A program made the translations under genes and the position numbers. Of a stretch of 64,000 bases of DNA, positions 36,606 through 50,400 are shown piece after piece (position 1 is the stretch's first letter; every line of letters starts with the position of its first letter). The notes under the pieces were generated by a model. It was not told the DNA's origin. It saw nothing but the letters and a program-made list of their open reading frames with translations, and ran no database searches. The DNA lies in contig UZAN01039377.1 in NCBI GenBank assembly GCA_900618425.1, forward strand, positions 1 through 64,000, written 5' to 3'. The stretch comes from Echinostoma caproni (Eukaryota > Platyhelminthes > Trematoda > Plagiorchiida > Echinostomatidae).

Positions 36606-37048
36606 AATTTAATTACATCTTTTTCCAGTACTTGGGATTCAAGTCCGTACAGTCGTCGCGTACACTTTAGAAATCTGACTGTGAGTAGGTTAAACAAAAT
36701 CAAATATTGGAATAAATTATAATCAAAATATTTGTAAAACAGCCGCCACAGAGCGAGTTAGCGTGGAATCAAATGAATGATAAATTCAAGTCAAGAAATG
36801 ATGGTAAGGCAATTCATGAGGGACTGTTTATCAAGTTTTATTTAAAATCCATGTAACACAGTTGATTTATCTTCTGATGGACAAGGTAGTTGGACAAGTG
36901 TTAAACCAAACCCCCAGAACGTCCAACGAGAAGACAAAGTGGTCAGTAAGCTCGTTTTCAAGGCTTCGTAATGGGAAAAGCATAACAAAAATTATATTTC
37001 ATATAAGTAATAGATGACTTGATTCAAGGTCAAAGTTGAATGCGTCAA

Positions 37049-37145
37049 GATGAGACCTAACTAGGTCGAAACAGCTGTCCAGTGCTTCCTAGCTTCTCAG
37101 TTTACGCTTCATTTACTGTATACATGACGAATTCACCTTTGAAAA
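37049..37145 (+). mobile_element. Hammerhead SINE, copy E (5'-truncated)
   Basis: Plus-strand fragment beginning inside the ribozyme core at GATGA (37049-37053). It keeps an intact stem II GACC-TAACTA-GGTC, core GAAAC, loop AGCT, cleavage triplet GTC (37077-37079), the stem I strand CAGTGC, and the element's 3' tail with a 3' arm near 37109-37140. The tRNA-like head and the left strand of stem I are missing, so it cannot fold into a complete hammerhead by itself. Confidence 0.68.
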
Positions 37146-37199
37146 AATATATCACTAATTACAGACAGAGGTTTTTAAATGTAAAGGGAAAGTCAGCTA

Positions 37200-40100
37200 A
37201 CGTTTGAAACCTTAAGTCATAATTATTCTCACTTTAAAATGTAGGCTTCCTTCACTTAAACCAGACTCGTTGAGCGCATCTTTGTTCAATCAGATCCGGA
37301 TAGTATTTCAAACCAATGTGCCCGCTTCATGATTCCTGTTAAGTGCAGGGATTTAATTTTGGTTTTAAAGTCCAGTTGACAGAGTTTGCACCTCACGATT
37401 GGTAGTAACGGCTACTTAACTCTTGATCCTTCCCGCAAGTCTTGTTTTTCATTCGGAATTGCGATCGGTTGCACAGAAGTCGGATTGGGCTATTAGACTC
37501 ACATCGCAGGCGTGAAGAAGCTGTCAACCACAAAGGAAACACTGGTTTATGAGAAAACATTGCGGAATAATATAGCTTTTACACAACCGTACAAAAACGT
37601 CGTCTCTGTTCAAGCGTCACTAGTTAGTGTAATCTGTATGGTAGTTTGTTTGCACCAAGTGGTTTGTTTTTTGTAAAGACTGTACCCAAACAACCTAGAA
37701 ATGATGAACGGGAAAACCCAATGAGTGAAACGATCGTTTTTACAGGCAACCGAAATTCATCCTGATATTCCATTCAAGATACAGAGATTCCCAAGTTGAA
37801 GCACTGCAGGTCTTTTTAGCCCATATGTTTTCCTACAAAACCTCCTTTTCATTGAGGTAGCGAAACAGTGGAATATGGTAAATTATGAAAATGTAAGATT
37901 CTCGTCTGATCGCACCTGAAAAGTGATTTCAGTATATCTGCACTACAATTGAAATTGACTCGCATGTTAGGTTGGATGTTTTGCGGTTTATAGCCGCACC
38001 AATGATATCACCTTGGACGAGGACATTGTGGCATGGACGCCTCGTCCTAGGCACACTCGGATCGGAACCTCAATCCCGGAAAAAAGAAGTGCTCTCAAGT
38101 ATGGAAGTGATTCGCCTTCGCTTGGTGTAAACTACTTAAATGTACCGTTTTGTTAGTGGGAGGCGAATCCGAGACCAGTGTTTCAGTGACTAAACACAGT
38201 ACTTCGCCCCTGTTTAACCATAAATGTAGACGAATAAAATTTGGGGATTTTAGCCTTCGAGTTGGAGCATAGGTCACTGGCCAGTAAGTTTACAACGAAA
38301 AGTTCCATTTCTCAAACATCTACAGAAACATACAACTAACAATCTTCAAAATACATTTTCGAGTTGCTTCATGATCAACAAATAACGATTAGAGCTGAAA
38401 GTCTATTGAGCAGAAAACCATGAAGCCTTAGAAATGACCTTCACCCACACAACCATTTCACTTGCTTGTGGCTGTTTACAGTTTTATTCCGTTGACCTCT
38501 AAGTGGCAGTAGTTGGGTCAAAATTGACATGTGACATCCGTATGAAACAGATACAAATGTTCAAACATGTCAGTGAACAGAGGTCATCAGAGCAAACCTA
38601 GTCCGATTATTTGATGTTCAAACACAAAGCACGTATAAAGGGTATGCTTTGTGGATTAAGCTATCATGCATTGATTGATGGTGCGCCAATAGATATCGAT
38701 TTGCTGTAGTGAGTGAGAAATGTAAAAGCTTTCTTTATATCGGTTGTTGACTAGAAGACCTCCCCACACATTAGAATTTAAAATGTTTTTCTAACTTTCG
38801 ATTTTTGGTGAACGTAGATTGATCAGTAAGGCGACAAATGTGAAGTTTGCTTGTCACATTGCTGGAGACTTACGCAGTGTAAGACTAATTGCTGCGTCGT
38901 GGTAAACATTTAATACGTGAACGTCGTTCCGTGTCACTAAGTGTACTATGCCAAAAAAGATTGAATCACTTTCTTACGTTCACAGCACCGCTTACACAAT
39001 AAAATACAGTAGCCTTTGTGAGATAATATTTCAGGCATGGATATCGCCTCCGATTTTACGCAGCGCGCGCGTCCCAGCTTACCTAAAAGGCCACTCCGAT
39101 AGCACACTGATCTTTTCACGTTTGGATCACTCATCGAGCATAAAGAGACAAACGGAATCCACCGAGTAGCATGCAAACTGGTTATCGTGACACGTTTTCT
39201 TCAGAATCCATCGGAATCTACCAAATGAACTTCCATAACAGGGTTAATTTTCAATCACAAATTTTGCGAAATAAGGAAAGTGAAAAATTTGAAAATCTAT
39301 AATTTATGGGTGGTAACATTTTCAGATAAAAGAAGATTCGTCCTTGAAATCAACCGCCAAAGAGGAACCTTTTCGCCCCTTACAATTCCGTTGACTTAAA
39401 TTTTCCACAGAACTTCGAGACGAATAATTCCTGTGCCCGCATATTCACGTTCAAAAATTTTCTCAATACAGCGTAAGATGATAAAATGAATACGCCTGGA
39501 ACCTCTCATGTGTTATGCATTACAAAATCCATTGGAACTGATGGAACTATGGTTAACTTCTCTTGGACTGAATTCAAGCGTTTGAACAGATTCTCTATGC
39601 TGTCCTTCTGCATAATGTGAAACGTGTTGGTTGTCATTCAAGCTCAGGATAAGCACCGATATTTCAGTGGATTTCAGTGAATCGATGAAAACCAGATATA
39701 CTCCGCAAGATGGTTAATAGATTTTCTGCTGTAAAAGTGTCCCTAAATTTCAGCCCTGACGCTGACAGGAGAAATTTGGAGACGATTTCCACTCAAAATG
39801 ATTTCCCGCATCATTCGTTAGGTATTTTTCCTGAGTGGTGAAGAATGATTTGGTACTTGCAAATTGAATCATTGGATGTAGAAGTATATGCTGAGAGATC
39901 ACAAAACGCCAATTTAGGAGCCATCACAATAGGTATGGCTTCCTTGTTTATCATTTCTGCAACTTGTGACAAATGTACACCTAATGTGATAATACTGAAA
40001 ATATATGCAATATATTTACCCAACATGTTATGCAAACGAGTAACATTAGGAGTACAAATGCGAAATGAATTGATTTATCTTATCAAAACTCATTGTTGTA

Positions 40101-40890
40101 AAAACTGCATTCAACTAAGCCACCTCCCAACCATATTTATACAAACTGATATACACATTAATTGAAACCTTTCTAAGCACTGAGTTCACTGTATCCATTT
40201 AATCAATGAAGAAGTTGCAAAAATGACACGATTATGAGGATTAAATGAAATTTTAACATATCACGTCATTTATCTGCTTTCTGTGTTGATGAAAACGGTT
40301 TGACTAGTTTTCATTTGTAATTTTGCAATTTTGGTGTAAAGGGATTTGAACAATTGAAAAATTTTGATTCCGATTATATTGGTGGAAACCATGGTGATCT
40401 GATCATTGCAGATTTTTCCGAATGGGGGTTCCGGTTCTCATCCTCCCGAGGATTTAAAAGAATCTGTACAATGCCTAGACCTTGGTTGCACTCATAGCAC
40501 ACGGGACGTCTGATTTAGTTCGATTGTCCATAAACAATATAAAAACCATGGAAATGAACATTGTGACGGAACAAAATTCGTCTCTATATTGCATCCATAA
40601 AAGGAATGTCTGTCAATGTCCATATTTATTTTTCAAACAAAACACCGAGATATAAATAAGCTCGTTTGCAGTTGATTGCAATCATATCAGTAGATCACAA
40701 TATACATCATTAAACGGGAAAAGAATTGCTTTCGAGAGGGAGAGAAAAATGTATGGTTTGCGTTGCCGAGACCAGAACGGGCCATTTATTTTATTGACAA
40801 AGACAATAACAGCGTCATTTCCCATCTCAAACAGACATCAATTTGATCGTAGTTGGTCAAATTTTGGTTATTTTCCTACTACGGTTATTC
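37200..40890. other. No gene recognised
   Basis: AT-rich sequence. Overlapping frames on both strands at 38946-39176 and 39811-40165 are open but have no domain, splice or signal support. No repeat family was identified. Confidence 0.45.
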
Positions 40891-40904
40891 AGATTCGCAT
40901 TTCT

Positions 40905-41095
40905 ACTTAATGGTAAAATGTCTTTTTACTTCCTCTTTTATTTATTGAATAAGCAGATGTACAGTCAACATTCAAGAAGGGGGGGGGGTCAAACAAAGGC
41001 TGCCTGAGAAGACGGGCGGCGGTGGAGCGGTTGAATCTCGGGACTCCCAGGTCACATGTTGGTGACCTAACCACTTGGTCACCACCAATCAATGA
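40905..41095 (-). mobile_element. SINE family 2, copy H (diverged)
   Basis: Minus-strand copy sharing with copies G and I the tail (TACTTCCTCTTTTATTTATTGAAT on the plus strand, shown by its shared start), the GGGG-GTCAAAC-AGGCTGCC body and a GGTGGTGACCAAGTGG head. The A-box region TGACCAAGTGG has one mismatch; the B box is degenerate. A G-run at 40979-40988 interrupts the body. Confidence 0.6.
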
Positions 41096-42719
41096 TTAAG
41101 CCGGTTTGACATTAGCTCTGTTTCCAAGTGGAATTTATTGGTTTGATTGGTTTGATTTATATCTAATTGTGCCTCCTCCCTTCTATTCAGACTAAGATAA
41201 ATCAGCAATCTCAATACACTTCGTAATTATAGCACATTAGCCTTTTCAAGGCACACGCTTTAACAGCTGATTTTAATTTCCGATCGCTTTGTGATTGATC
41301 CAGATAAAAAAGACCTCCGGAATCCATGAACCAGTTTAGTTTTTATTAAATTGATCTGATTTCACCGAAATGTATGTTAAAACAAGGCTCTTTATTCCTC
41401 GAAAAATTTGCGATGCCATCCAGCCTAAAAGTGTTTTTGTGTTTGAACTGAATTACAGCGATAATGATTTTTCTAGCCGCGGACATCAACCTCGTGATTT
41501 GATTCGAGTGGCTGTTATTACTCTCTGTGTGAACTTTATTAGTCCCTGATTCCGGCAAGTTAGGTTGTGATGCGTTTTACGCGGCATAGGAACACAGCAA
41601 CAAGTCAATTATAAAAGACAAAAAGCAACTTGAATTATGGAATAAACTGGACTGTCAGTTCAGAGCTGTCAATGTGACGTCGTTGGTGTCCTCTCTTTGG
41701 GTTTATCATTTCTAGGATTGCCGATCTACTCACCATTTCACTGCATTGAAATTCATCTCGATATTGAAATTCGAGAGGTTTTGCATAAATGACGTCAAAA
41801 GAATTTGTGTTTCAGGGACACACTGAGTATCCTAAGGACTTAAAGAAGGGTCACTATTAAAGCAAATAAATAGAACAAAAAATCAGCGGTTTTTTTCATT
41901 CTCTTCCAATCTGGCGTAAATAGATAAAGCTCCACAACACTTTCAGTGAATATGTAGAAACAATAACACTATTCAACAACGCTTTTGATTTTCATTGGAT
42001 GGAATTATAAAAGGGTAATTCATTGTATAACTTCTCTTTATAACACCCATATGAGCAGAATTGAGGCACTGTTGGATGTTTATTAAACATTATCAATGAA
42101 TTCGCCCACTGAGGTGTTCGTAGTTCTAATCAGCATAGGAGAGAAGGCCAGTTCTTAACATCTGATCAACAGAACCGGTTTTCTCCGTTAATCATACCTC
42201 AATAAGACATTAGTTGGCTTCATTTTGTCTCTGCTTTTGTGTTTCTGTGCTTTACCGCGAAAGTTTTACGCGGGATAAAACAGCTGTGTCCCAAATCGTG
42301 GATAAACGTGGCAAGATAAAACCTAATTGTGAATTCAGTTCTAAATTACTTAGTTGCTCGCAAGAAATTTATACAAAATACAAAAAATATAAAATGAATA
42401 TAAATTGAACACAAGTCAGGAACCGAGCACTTTTCGCTCTACAGATAGTCCCGATCGAGATATCAAATAAGCTCACAGACCGACCTGCTCTAGTGCAACA
42501 CTGTTCAAAAGAAATACCGAGATTGGCGGTATTCCGTCTCAAAGCAAAATAAGTCCACATCGCATCCTGCAACAGATCAATGGTTACAAACGGTTTCACA
42601 GGCGGATAAAACTGTATGAATAACAGTCAACTGTTTAACCGAAAAAGTGAACCTAATTCTTTTAGACAGAAGTAACGAGAATAGTTTGGACTGTGAACTT
42701 TTATATATGAGCATTATCA

Positions 42720-42815
42720 ATACCTGTGTGGAAGGTATCGTTTAGAGAAAAATAAATTTGTAGGGTGATTTTCCCAATAAACTTCGGTAAACCAACGGGT
42801 TTCATCAGATGTGAA
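42720..42815 (-). mobile_element. Possible Penelope-like 3' end
   Basis: On the minus strand CTGATGA (complement of 42802-42808) is followed by AACC-CGTT-GGTT, then TTACCGAAG, a CACCC and an AT-rich tail. This resembles the untranslated ends of Penelope-like elements such as the one at 61.5 kb. No coding part is nearby, so this would be a severely 5'-truncated copy. The similarity is by eye only. Confidence 0.33.
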
Positions 42816-43219
42816 TGGAGAAAATGACCTGTGAGTCATTCAATGGAAATTATTTTGTTCACCTGTTCCTCTAGAAGAAAAGATACCGGTCGTTGTGAAT
42901 ACTTGAAATGGAAAAGCAATGTAGGTGACAAAAACAAAACTTTTAAACGATGTCATAAATATGTCTGAGCTAAAATTGAAAATGGTGGCAGGCTATACGG
43001 TTTACACTGTGTGCATACTGCTCCAGTATTTTTCATATTCGTGCAGGCGTATTTACTCTTTCGAGCCAAACTTTGCAAATCTGAATCCCGGTGAACTTGC
43101 GGAAGAGTTCTCTTATCACGTTTCTTTTTCACAATCCCGACAATAAACTAGTCGTCATCAACCTTCTACTAGTCTGTCCTTGTTGAGTGTTTTGAATGTT
43201 TTATGAGACTTTCCATTTA

Positions 43220-43457
43220 TTACTTCGTGCTTCCTGGACTCAATTTCCTTGCGTTTAATACTCTATTAAGCAATGGGACTTGATATGCATGGGCTGAGTT
43301 TTTTCCTCTCCTAACCGAGATGAATGAATGAGTGCTTTTCCTGAGCAACCATCTGAACGGAAATTGAAGTTCATTGTCTACAGATGAAAGATAAGTTAAA
43401 TCCTTTGCTGTTAAACGGTACATCTGTTTGAACTCCGCAGGCATAATCATCAGCTCA
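43220..43457 (-). CDS. Candidate last exon, unknown protein
   Basis: After the pyrimidine-rich acceptor ending CGATGGTAG (boundary at 43457) a minus-strand frame reads SELMIMPAEFKQMYRLTAKD and continues for about 78 codons to a TAA. The stop overlaps an AATAAA (complement of 43216-43221). The peptide is basic towards its end. No family recognised; chance remains likely. Confidence 0.3.
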
Positions 43458-43499
43458 CTACCATCGACCGATTAAGGGGAAAGAAACCTCAAAGCAGAA

Positions 43500-46400
43500 C
43501 CCAGTAGACTACAAACTTTTGAAACAAAAGGTTTACAAATCCGGGTTACAAATCCCAGTTATCTCCTTCCAAAAGTGCATGAACATCGCTCATCAATAAA
43601 AACAGTATTTGCAGCAAAATAATTTTTACTGGTGAGGATTCTATTAAGCGAAGACTCTTTACCAACTTCAGTTGATTTGTTTGCTCAGCTTTAGCGGTCC
43701 AGTCTTCAGAAGACAGAGAAGTGACTTAATTCACTGATTACTCTGTTGATAGATTCATCTTCATTAAAAATACCCATCCATGAGAATACGTGTAGATGAT
43801 CAAAACGTCTAGTGGATTGTGCTCATATTTGCTACACTGTGTTTTGATGTTTTCTGTTAGTTAGCCTCATGAAAAGAAAATGTTTAGCAATAAATCAAGT
43901 GTAGTACGAAACAATTGGAGAAATTTCGCATGATTGTGCATATGTACGACGAATTTATCAAAATATTTTACCCGAGTGAAAAATTCGATATTGCTAGTTA
44001 CTATTTAATAACATTTTTAAATTACGCGGTCGATCAGATATTTTAGAATTTTTCGCAACCATCAGCCTATTTACACAATCAGCATTAAATAATACATAGC
44101 ACCTTGTTGTATGCACTATGGAAATTTTTTTCAACAGCTTGCGATGGTACAACTTAAAAAATAGGAAACATTAGTCATTGAAAAAATGTAAAAATGTAAG
44201 TATTCAGACTGTGGCTACGGCAACTAGAACGCGAAGTTGCACAGATGTTTGGATTAACTACCATCATTGAATAAATATCCAGTGTTCTTAAAAAGAATGG
44301 GCGTTGAAAGAGTTATTTTTTCACAAATAGGTACTGGAAAATTAATCCATCTGTCTGATATTCACTTATATTCCTACAAACAGAAATTGTTTGTATGTGT
44401 ACAACATACAAAGGAACACAAATTCAACTGATTTCTGTTGATTTATCAATGAATATTTAATCACCTATGATGCGACGAACTGCACTTCCTGACGGCTGAG
44501 TTTACTTTTACGCTGCAAAATACAGAATAGGTGGATAAAATTTCCCAAACGCACCTCCAAAACAAGAAGAGCTTTTGTATCATCTCAGTCAAGCCGTATG
44601 TCACTTGAAGTTGTTTTACCCAAAAATTGAGTATTTATTTCTTGTCAACACAAAACATTATTGGTGTATTTGAAAAAAAATCAGGTGTTTGAGGTTGACC
44701 GCTGGTGCTAGATTTTGGAAGATGAATTACCTTTTTGATAAATAACGCAACGTGTGTAATCCCACTTCACATTTTGTAAAGATCGGCCAAATGAACGACG
44801 TACTCGACTTTGTGCAAAGCACGTTCTGCTTGCTCAGCAACTAGGTCACACAACCAGTACCACATAAGTTCGGATCTGAGCATAGTTTACCTTTTAAAAT
44901 CTGACAGTATGACCCAAAAAGGTGTTATGTTTGAAGGTGATCATAGTAAAAAATATTACAAAATAAATTTAATGAAATTACGTAATTTAGCGGCCTAATG
45001 TCAATTCTGTCAATTTCGCATGAGTTCGTAGTTTGGGTGGCCAAACCACGTGTACCACACACGCGTCTGCGCCAGTACAACTCTGACCTAAGTAAATGAA
45101 AGAACCGACATTAATCACTGTTCAGATGAACTGATTGCATAGCNTAGCTATATCAACAATTTTTTCCTGTCAATTTTAGAGATTTTCGAATAACCTTTGA
45201 AAGCACGTTCAATCACTTTGCGTGTTTTGAATGATACCTTGGGGCTCATCACACTATTTGACAATCTGCATTTTCACGACCGCATTCAAGTAAGGAAACT
45301 AATAGAACCCAAAGTAAATGCAAAAACACAGGGTTCAGTCGGAATCGAGCAATACACTATGTTTAACGATAGTTCATTCAACTTTGCTACCAAATGCACT
45401 TTGAAGCATTATTTCGTGTGATGACGAACGGCGATTCTCAGAGTTAACTATCAATAGTATTGCATAAATTCGCCATGTTTATTCTAGATGGTTTTGTAGA
45501 GAAAAATAAAGCCATCGGTTCGCAATGACAGCAAACCGTAACAAACAACTGTCACTCATTGGAACAACGCCTGAAGTAATGAAGCTTTTACACGAGTGCT
45601 GTTAGGGATATGAAGAATGCAATGCAGTTTCTAATTCTGTGAGAATTGGTAACTTTACCTGGAACGTGTCCCTTGGCATTTTCATGAAAACAGTTTTTCT
45701 GAGAAATGCAAGCCAGTTCTTATCGGAAACGGGATTTATCAGATAGGAATATGTTTGGTATTTCCATTACAAAATGAACAAGACTTCTATCTAAAATACC
45801 ATATACCGGTAATGAACAGAAATGTATAATCCATTTGAAGCCTAACTGCTCTTTAAAATACCACATGCAAGTAAAAGTAAAGTAACAATAATATTTGGGC
45901 GGAGGAGTGGTAGTGATGATCGAACGCCCCACGATGGTTTCATTTATTCAAATTTAGGATAACTGCAGCAGCTGACTGCCAGAGACGCGAATGGAGTGAG
46001 TATCAATTATTCATTCGAAATACGTAGCCCTGGGATTCATTTGTAATACGCTTACATTTTAAAAAATCCGGGCAGCAGTAATTATAATAAAGCCTTTTGC
46101 TAAGAGATGAGCACGTGAGAAATGATTTAATGCAGTACGGGGCTTAGGGATGGCAATACTATATATGGTTATTTTGATCCGTCTCATTAGACATGTAATG
46201 TACTCTTAATATAAAACATAATTTATGGTAAAAATACAAGGAAAACGAAAAGTGATTGCTCAAGTCAAGATTAGTTTTTACTCATTACGGTGGTTGATCA
46301 TGAAAGTCATTCATTGTGATTATCGACACAAAGTAAAAGACCGCTATTTCTTTCGAGCTCATCAAAGGTGCTCATTAATTCTTTCTACTAGTCAAAATTC

Positions 46401-47225
46401 ATACCGTAAACTTTCGGATTGATAGTTGAACCCTGAGATATGAGACAGTTATGATCTTTTAAAAAGTGAGACCCACACCGGAGCAGTACTAACTACAGAC
46501 GTTTATGTCTATGGCCGCAAACAATCTTTAGCATCGTATTTCTTGCCAGCGTTGGTTGTATCTTCCAAGTGGACATAAATATGCGACCGATCAGTGCTCT
46601 AATGTACCGGCACACAAAATATGTGGTTTCTGGGTTTATATGGTATCATCCTAAAGGTCGTGTGGTTGAATCAATCTACATAAAATTAAATCTCTCTGCT
46701 GTGTCGCTTTCAGTCAGCCTTATATTCACTAACTGCTATTTGAATGACTTACTTTGTGTATGGTGAATGTATACTGATAGAAAATATGAGAACAATACTG
46801 ATCCAAACTGATCAAAGGTGCACCTAGGAAAGTCATCATTCTTCACAACTGCGGAAAAGGCCCGGGTGCAATTGATGGTTCGGGTTAAAAGAACGTAGAA
46901 TAACGATTAATAATGGTAAAACCGTTAGTGAAAACTATGAAACGATAAAGTTTTTCTCACCGAAATGCTCAGCAGTTGAGTAAAGCTATCTTTAACACTT
47001 TGGGTTTATTTGAAATTCAATTTGTACTATCCATTGGGAAAACAAATCGTTTTCTATACTGAACTTCTAAGGTTGGTATACATCGAGAAAAATGCTGAGA
47101 AAAGCAAATATCAGGAAACAACTTCACTCGTAAGAATTCCTCGAAACGTCTTGGCTCGAATAAATAACTGATAAAAAAGCTGGCAGACCACGGAATAAAA
47201 CTATTACTTTGGATTGGTCCACGCT
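43500..47225. other. No gene recognised
   Basis: Strongly AT-rich stretch with one N at 45144 flanked by the 4-mer TAGC on both sides. Only short, unsupported open frames were seen. Confidence 0.5.
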
Positions 47226-47235
47226 CAGTATCCTC

Positions 47236-47300
47236 GATGGGAATCAAATCCAAAGGTGAAACCTGCAACGTGCCCTGCCTGCCGAACCATTACGCCACAA
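47236..47300 (-). other. tRNA-like Pol III head (unclassified SINE)
   Basis: On the minus strand a perfect A box TGGCGTAATGG (complement of 47287-47297) is followed 35 bases later by a B-box-like GGATTTGATTCCC (complement of 47239-47251, two changes from consensus). The arrangement is that of a tRNA-derived SINE head. It matches neither of the other two families and has no acceptor stem. Confidence 0.45.
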
Positions 47301-47344
47301 TGATGTAAAACGTCAATGATATGATTGTGGCCACGTGGATGAGC

Positions 47345-47405
47345 TGGTGGAGTGTACGCTATACAAACCGTAAGCAGCGGTAAAGCTTGGGTTTGAATCA
47401 AACTG
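47345..47405 (+). other. Second tRNA-like stretch, opposite orientation
   Basis: The plus strand has TGAGCTGGTGG (three changes from the A-box consensus) and GGTTTGAATC (one change from the B box) about 40 bases later. It is weaker than the neighbour at 47236-47300 and oriented away from it. Confidence 0.25.
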
Positions 47406-47449
47406 AGAAAATCTGTATTTTGGCACATCAAACGTCGGACAATCGATTG

Positions 47450-50400
47450 GTAATTTTAGTTGCACAATGTCTTTGATGAAAAGTATCCGTCACTCACGTG
47501 GCAATTCACATACTAACTTCAGAGAGGGATCATGGTTTCGAATATGCATACTTTGTACCACTCGTTCTTAAAACCGATAAAAGAACAATCAAGTTGAGTA
47601 TTAGGAATAGGATTTAATCATTATTTTAAAAGTTGTTCAAGTAAAGGGTTATTCGGATCTTTGTTTTTCTGGGGTTCACTGTGGGAACTCGAATGTACCC
47701 ATAGCATAAACTAATGTGAAATCCAATCAATAGAAATGGGGCAAAAGAAGAAGAACTAATTGAAATAAATGAAAAGATGTGTTTTAAAGAAACAATAAGG
47801 AAAAAGAGACACATTATGAGTGAGCCTTTGTAAAAGTGAAAATATTTCAACCTTTCACATAAACTTCATTTTTCAACTGTATTCAAAAGATGTGTCTATT
47901 TTTGATGGAACAACTTGTGACATATTTCAGATTTTAGTCTGTGCTAATCATAAAATGATTTTAAAGCCAAAAGATCTATACTTTTCTGAGGAATGCATCA
48001 AACAGCAACCTACCATCAGTTACTATATGGAACTCAACTTATTCGGCAATTCGTGTTGTAAAACTGTCCATTCAAGTAAACAAGTTAAATTGTTTTGAGC
48101 ACACAGTATTCAAGTAAATTTTTCATCACAGCTATCGAAGTAAAAAAAAATAATTTCCTTTTCTGCCTGTTTGTAAGCTTGGCTGTTTGTTTGCAAACGT
48201 TTTATTACCATTTGAGGTTACATGTTCAGTACTTGTAGAGTGGAGAAGCATTTTATTTACAAAGTCGTTTCTAATGTATTTATGAATTAAATATGTAACA
48301 TAGGAAAAGTGGTGGAAAACAATGATCCCATTCAAATGTTAACCTTCTCGTTAGTTACAAGTATAAGTGAGGGAATCAGATTGTTTATAGGACATTTTTC
48401 GTTGTGTTTAGAAAAATAAATTAACTTGCAAAGCTGATAACTCCACTTTAGTCAGTTCGACGTTTCCAATCATTTACAGGAGAGTGCGATTTTCAAAAGT
48501 GAGTCGAACGCAAGACCTCNTTACTGTGTGTGAACGTCGGAAGTAGATGAAACTGTTTAATTCATCCAACAGTGACTAAGCGAAACCGGTCATAGGAGGC
48601 TGATTGCAAGTGACTGACCGCGCCTATCTGGAATCTTTAGTCTTTGTAATTTATAACACAGTACCATACAAAACTAATTATGGCTGCCCGTTCCAAGGGG
48701 TAGGCGCCGGTACAATTTGTTTAGGGAATGAATTAAATCGCAATGCAGCCTGGCCTTTTTGTACTACCATTTTATTTGTTCACTACGAACGGGAGGAATC
48801 AGGTTGATTGAAGATGTATGCAACGTATATTCTTGTCAATTGACAGTACGAAAGATATCGTTACAAATAAGTTTAGGAATTGGCGAGATCAGTTTGACTA
48901 ATAAAATACAAGTGAGGGAACGGTTTTAGTCATTATTTAGGTGCAAAACTCAAGTATTTGCATCACTGCAGTTGCAAGGGAACTCGTATACAACACGTGA
49001 GGTACTAAGGTCAATAAAACTCAGTAAAAATAAAATTTTACACAACTAATGGTCTACACAATGCGAACCCCAGGAAACATACGTGTTTGATTGAAGACAG
49101 AGTTCGCATTATGACGGATGCAGTTAAAATATGGTTTACTTATCAACGGGGAACTAAGTAACTTTGATTGCCTATCAGTCCCAGTGGGCTCTACTTTGTG
49201 GTACAGTTGTCTGCAGTGTTCACTTAGCGACATCCAGAATCTAAAAGGACTTACCTTTTTAATTTTTCCTTCTGACGATCGATGATATTTGAACCTACCA
49301 CGTACGTCGTAAAAATGTTCTCAACTATATGCGTTTTTACGCTAGTTAAGTAAAATTAGGGAACTAAACAGTACGATCAAAGTGTTGATCATTTTGGACG
49401 ATATACAAATAAAACATTTAAGAACTGCATTTTCAAAGATGAACCGAATTGACAGTTTTTGTTTCCAACTTACGATTAGTAGTAGTAAGTAGTGTGGGGT
49501 ACACATCATACATTGTGTCTGACAGTCCTTCAGACTGTATCTTCTGGAAAAATACTCAGTTCATCCAGCCAAACATCAACTATAGTTTCCGTCCAAATGA
49601 AGCTGAATCCAGTCTGTAAGGCAAACTCCGGGGCTGAAATTCTGAAATTACAATGAGAACCTGATCTAAATGAAGACTTTGACTGGAGTTTACAAGCTTA
49701 ACCTTATCTTCCATCAAAACTAGATTTAGAAAATAACACATAAAAATTGACATGGACCGTTTTACGTTAATAGAAACCATGGCAGCTGTTTGCACTGATG
49801 ATAAAGTATTTGTCAGTGAGCTTGCTTTATGCTTGCGTTGATTCCGTTTTAATATTTATTTGAATGAATGGCCATTCAGGTGTTGTGTCGCAAACGAAAA
49901 TGTGACTGGTCACGTAATACACCCAAACATTTTAATCTGGGCTCCAAAGGTTTTTCACCTTCGTCACTAGGAATCATTGGAATAGCTTGTGTCGTACATA
50001 AAAACCTGCAATCTTTCATTCTATATAGTAAATGCCCTCAAAGTCCAGCGTTAGAAACTACGGATTAGAAAAAACAACGATCACACAGTTATGTTTTGAT
50101 GTGTGAACAGTTTGGAAAATATTGGTTTTTTACTTAATTATATCTACTGTTAAACAGACGTGATTGAAAAATATAGTCAATAATCAGTGGTTATCTTTAG
50201 TTTTCTTAACTACCGGAATGCAGAATTGATACAATTTAGGACAATACCGAGTATAGCAAATAGGTTTTCTACTTTCAAAATATGGACAGCTATGGCAATG
50301 GCATTATGCATATATATATTTGGTTTATTCGGATAACAAATTTCCCAGTGGAACTGCTTGTTTAACTGTTTTATTTTACCGGTTTGACTACCGATTGAAA

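Noticed and set aside
39811..40165. Overlapping open frames of 74 and 106 codons
   Set aside because: Composition is that of AT-rich random frames, both strands are open, and there is no splice or signal support.
48488..48535. B-box-like GTTCGACTC (minus strand) next to an N
   Set aside because: No A box at a suitable distance, so a tRNA-like promoter is not supported.
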